This document shows positions 53,345 through 54,530 of a stretch of DNA of 54,530 bases, in pieces (position 1 is the stretch's first letter; every line of letters starts with the position of its first letter). The translations under genes were made by a program, and so were the position numbers. Source of the stretch: CAZSXS01 sp964611385 (lineage in GTDB: Bacteria > Bacillota > Clostridia > Lachnospirales > CAYPQA01); NCBI GenBank assembly GCA_964611385.1, contig CAZSXS010000013.1, positions 1 to 54,530 of the forward strand, written 5' to 3'. The notes beneath the pieces are model-generated. The model ran no database searches and was not told the DNA's origin. It saw nothing but the letters and a program-made list of their open reading frames with translations.

Positions 53345-54421
53345 ATGAAGAATTTTCTTATGGTTTTACTTTTAATTGTAGCGGTGGGCTGTTGTATTTT
53401 TTTTGTACGAAACGCAGTAAGCATCATGCAAATACTGGAGAATAAAAATACCAGTATTGTGAAAAATGAAGCGGATAGTAACGAAGAAGCACATAAGCCT
53501 GATATTCAGGAAGAGAATGTACCGCTCAAAGAAGATGGGGAGTTTAAAATCTATGTAGATGAGGTGTTTTACAACAGCTTTGATACTTACGAGGAAGCCT
53601 TAAGTACCGCACAAAGCCATAAGCTAGCAAAAATTCTTCAGAAAAACAAAAGCTTGGTAATCTGGGACAATTACCCACCCTTTTTGGTTTTTTTGAATAC
53701 GGACGACAAGTTTATTGAGTTTGATGATTTTGCCTCGGCAGTAAAAAAGGCTAAGGAAAGTAAAAGATCTTTTGTATATTATAGAAAAGATAATAGTTTA
53801 ATTTGGTCTAATGCAGAGGCTTTGAAGACATCCATTCAGTTGGAAGCCCCCGTTGTGATGCAAAATCCAGAGTTACCCCGGGGGTGTGAGGTTACGAGTC
53901 TTTCTATGCTCATTAACTACAAAGGAAAACTAGTTAGCAAATTGACCTTAGCTGATCAGGTGAAGAAAGTTCCATTTCAGTTTAAGCAGGGGGGCATTGT
54001 GTATCATGGAAACCCATATGAGGGTTTTGTAGGGGATATGAAAAACGCCCGTCAAAATGGCTATGGAGTTTATCATGGGCCTATTCACCAGCTTTTGGTA
54101 CAGTACTTCCCTTACTCTGCCGTTGATTTAAGCGGCTGTGAGTTCAAGGACTTATACTACTTATTAAATAGAAATTCCCCAGTTTGGATTATAACGAATA
54201 CAAGTTATAAAAGACTGGCACAAAGTGAATTTGGTACATGGACCACCACCTCTGGTCCCATCAAAATTACAAGTAAGGAACACGCGGTACTTGTTACAGG
54301 ATATGATCAGGAATACATCTACTTTAACGACCCCTTGATTGGAAAGAATAAGGCATCGATGAAGGAATTTATAGAAGCCTGGGAGCAGATGGGTAGACAA
54401 GCTGTGGCGGCTGTGCACTGA
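53345..54421 (+). CDS. Membrane-anchored C39-family cysteine peptidase-like protein
   Basis: A 358-residue protein with an N-terminal membrane helix (4-22), a charged linker, two tandem copies of a ~35-residue segment (FDTYEEALSTAQ...SLVIWD at 79-108 and FDDFASAVKKAK...SLIWSN at 126-156), then a peptidase C39-like domain (about 170-355). The catalytic triad candidates are C181 (PRGCEVTSLSML), H313 (EHAVLVTGYD) and D329 (FNDP). It faces the outside of the cell and may cleave or bind extracellular peptide or murein. It is 37 bp from gyrA with a weak GAGG site. Confidence 0.82.
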   Translation: MKNFLMVLLLIVAVGCCIFFVRNAVSIMQILENKNTSIVKNEADSNEEAHKPDIQEENVPLKEDGEFKIYVDEVFYNSFDTYEEALSTAQSHKLAKILQKNKSLVIWDNYPPFLVFLNTDDKFIEFDDFASAVKKAKESKRSFVYYRKDNSLIWSNAEALKTSIQLEAPVVMQNPELPRGCEVTSLSMLINYKGKLVSKLTLADQVKKVPFQFKQGGIVYHGNPYEGFVGDMKNARQNGYGVYHGPIHQLLVQYFPYSAVDLSGCEFKDLYYLLNRNSPVWIITNTSYKRLAQSEFGTWTTTSGPIKITSKEHAVLVTGYDQEYIYFNDPLIGKNKASMKEFIEAWEQMGRQAVAAVH

Positions 54422-54451
54422 ATACAGTCTTATAAGAAGGTTTTTCACTAG

Positions 54452-54485
54452 AAGGTTATCGGAAACTCGATAGCCTTTTTTTATA
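54452..54485 (+). terminator. Rho-independent terminator after the C39 gene
   Basis: AAGGTTATCG and CGATAGCCTT form a stem with one G-U pair around GAAACT, followed by Ts. Nothing recognisable lies in the last 45 bp. Confidence 0.8.
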
Positions 54486-54530
54486 TTCTAGGAAACTTCA
54501 TGATAGTTAATAATAATAGCAAACAATATA

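Overview
The window is the replication-origin region of an endospore-forming, low-to-moderate GC Firmicute, most likely a member of the class Clostridia. The evidence is the dnaA-dnaN-recF-gyrB-gyrA block with a DnaA-box-rich origin (about 44.5-53.3 kb), an alpha/beta-type small acid-soluble spore protein gene, a T-box leader before proS, the ireB-ruvX-DUF1292-RNase J-ylbF cluster, strong AGGAGG ribosome binding sites and Gram-positive ABC/two-component modules. The genus cannot be fixed from the sequence alone. No phage, transposase, rRNA, tRNA or CRISPR array was found.

Layout. 0-5.1 kb: 5' end of rpsF (leftward), then mtaB and a housekeeping run ireB-ruvX, DUF1292, RNase J and ylbF. 5.2-16.9 kb: an accessory export island with two heterodimeric ABC exporters (one rightward pair, one leftward pair), a B12-type radical SAM enzyme between them, and, at the head of the leftward operon, a MoxR-like AAA ATPase and a VWA protein with a duplicated metallopeptidase-like domain. 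17-20 kb: an ABC-2 system (ATPase plus two permeases) behind a small unknown ORF and an attenuator-like hairpin. 20.2-22 kb: a Nudix-HIT fusion and a formate/nitrite-family channel with a consensus promoter and a structured leader. 22-29.3 kb: an FtsX-type ABC transporter, a histidine kinase/response regulator pair, and T-box-controlled proS, all leftward. Five to six 11-bp direct repeats lie just upstream of the transporter. 29.3-39.1 kb: a two-gene membrane protein/ATPase unit, a spore protein, pyridoxamine kinase with a queuosine-precursor-type transporter, an MMPL/RND pump translationally coupled to a huge xxxLxxG heptad-repeat protein, and a zinc-ribbon-like membrane protein. 39.3-44.4 kb: argS, a lipid kinase, a small membrane protein, a likely dead alpha/beta hydrolase and two unknown genes. 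44.5-54.5 kb: a bipartite oriC, the replication/gyrase genes and a membrane-anchored C39 peptidase.

How it fits together. The origin is bipartite: DnaA boxes overlap the dnaA promoter, and a dense cluster between dnaA and dnaN ends in a DnaA-trio-like CTA array, the expected basal unwinding element. Genes left of the origin are mostly leftward (co-directional with the fork), but two blocks (0.4-8.7 and 31.2-38.2 kb) run head-on. The most system-like regions are (i) MoxR/duplicated peptidase-VWA/ABC pair next to radical SAM and a second ABC pair, (ii) T-box-proS-RR-HK feeding an 11-bp-repeat-controlled ABC transporter, and (iii) the MMPL plus ~75-heptad-repeat protein. A family of ~100-140 bp intergenic elements sharing AAGCCGCC/GGCGGCTT and CTCAGTCTCTT/GACTGGGTATA modules occurs at four places, and two very long purine-rich hairpins with the same architecture occur after the histidine kinase gene and between gyrB and gyrA.
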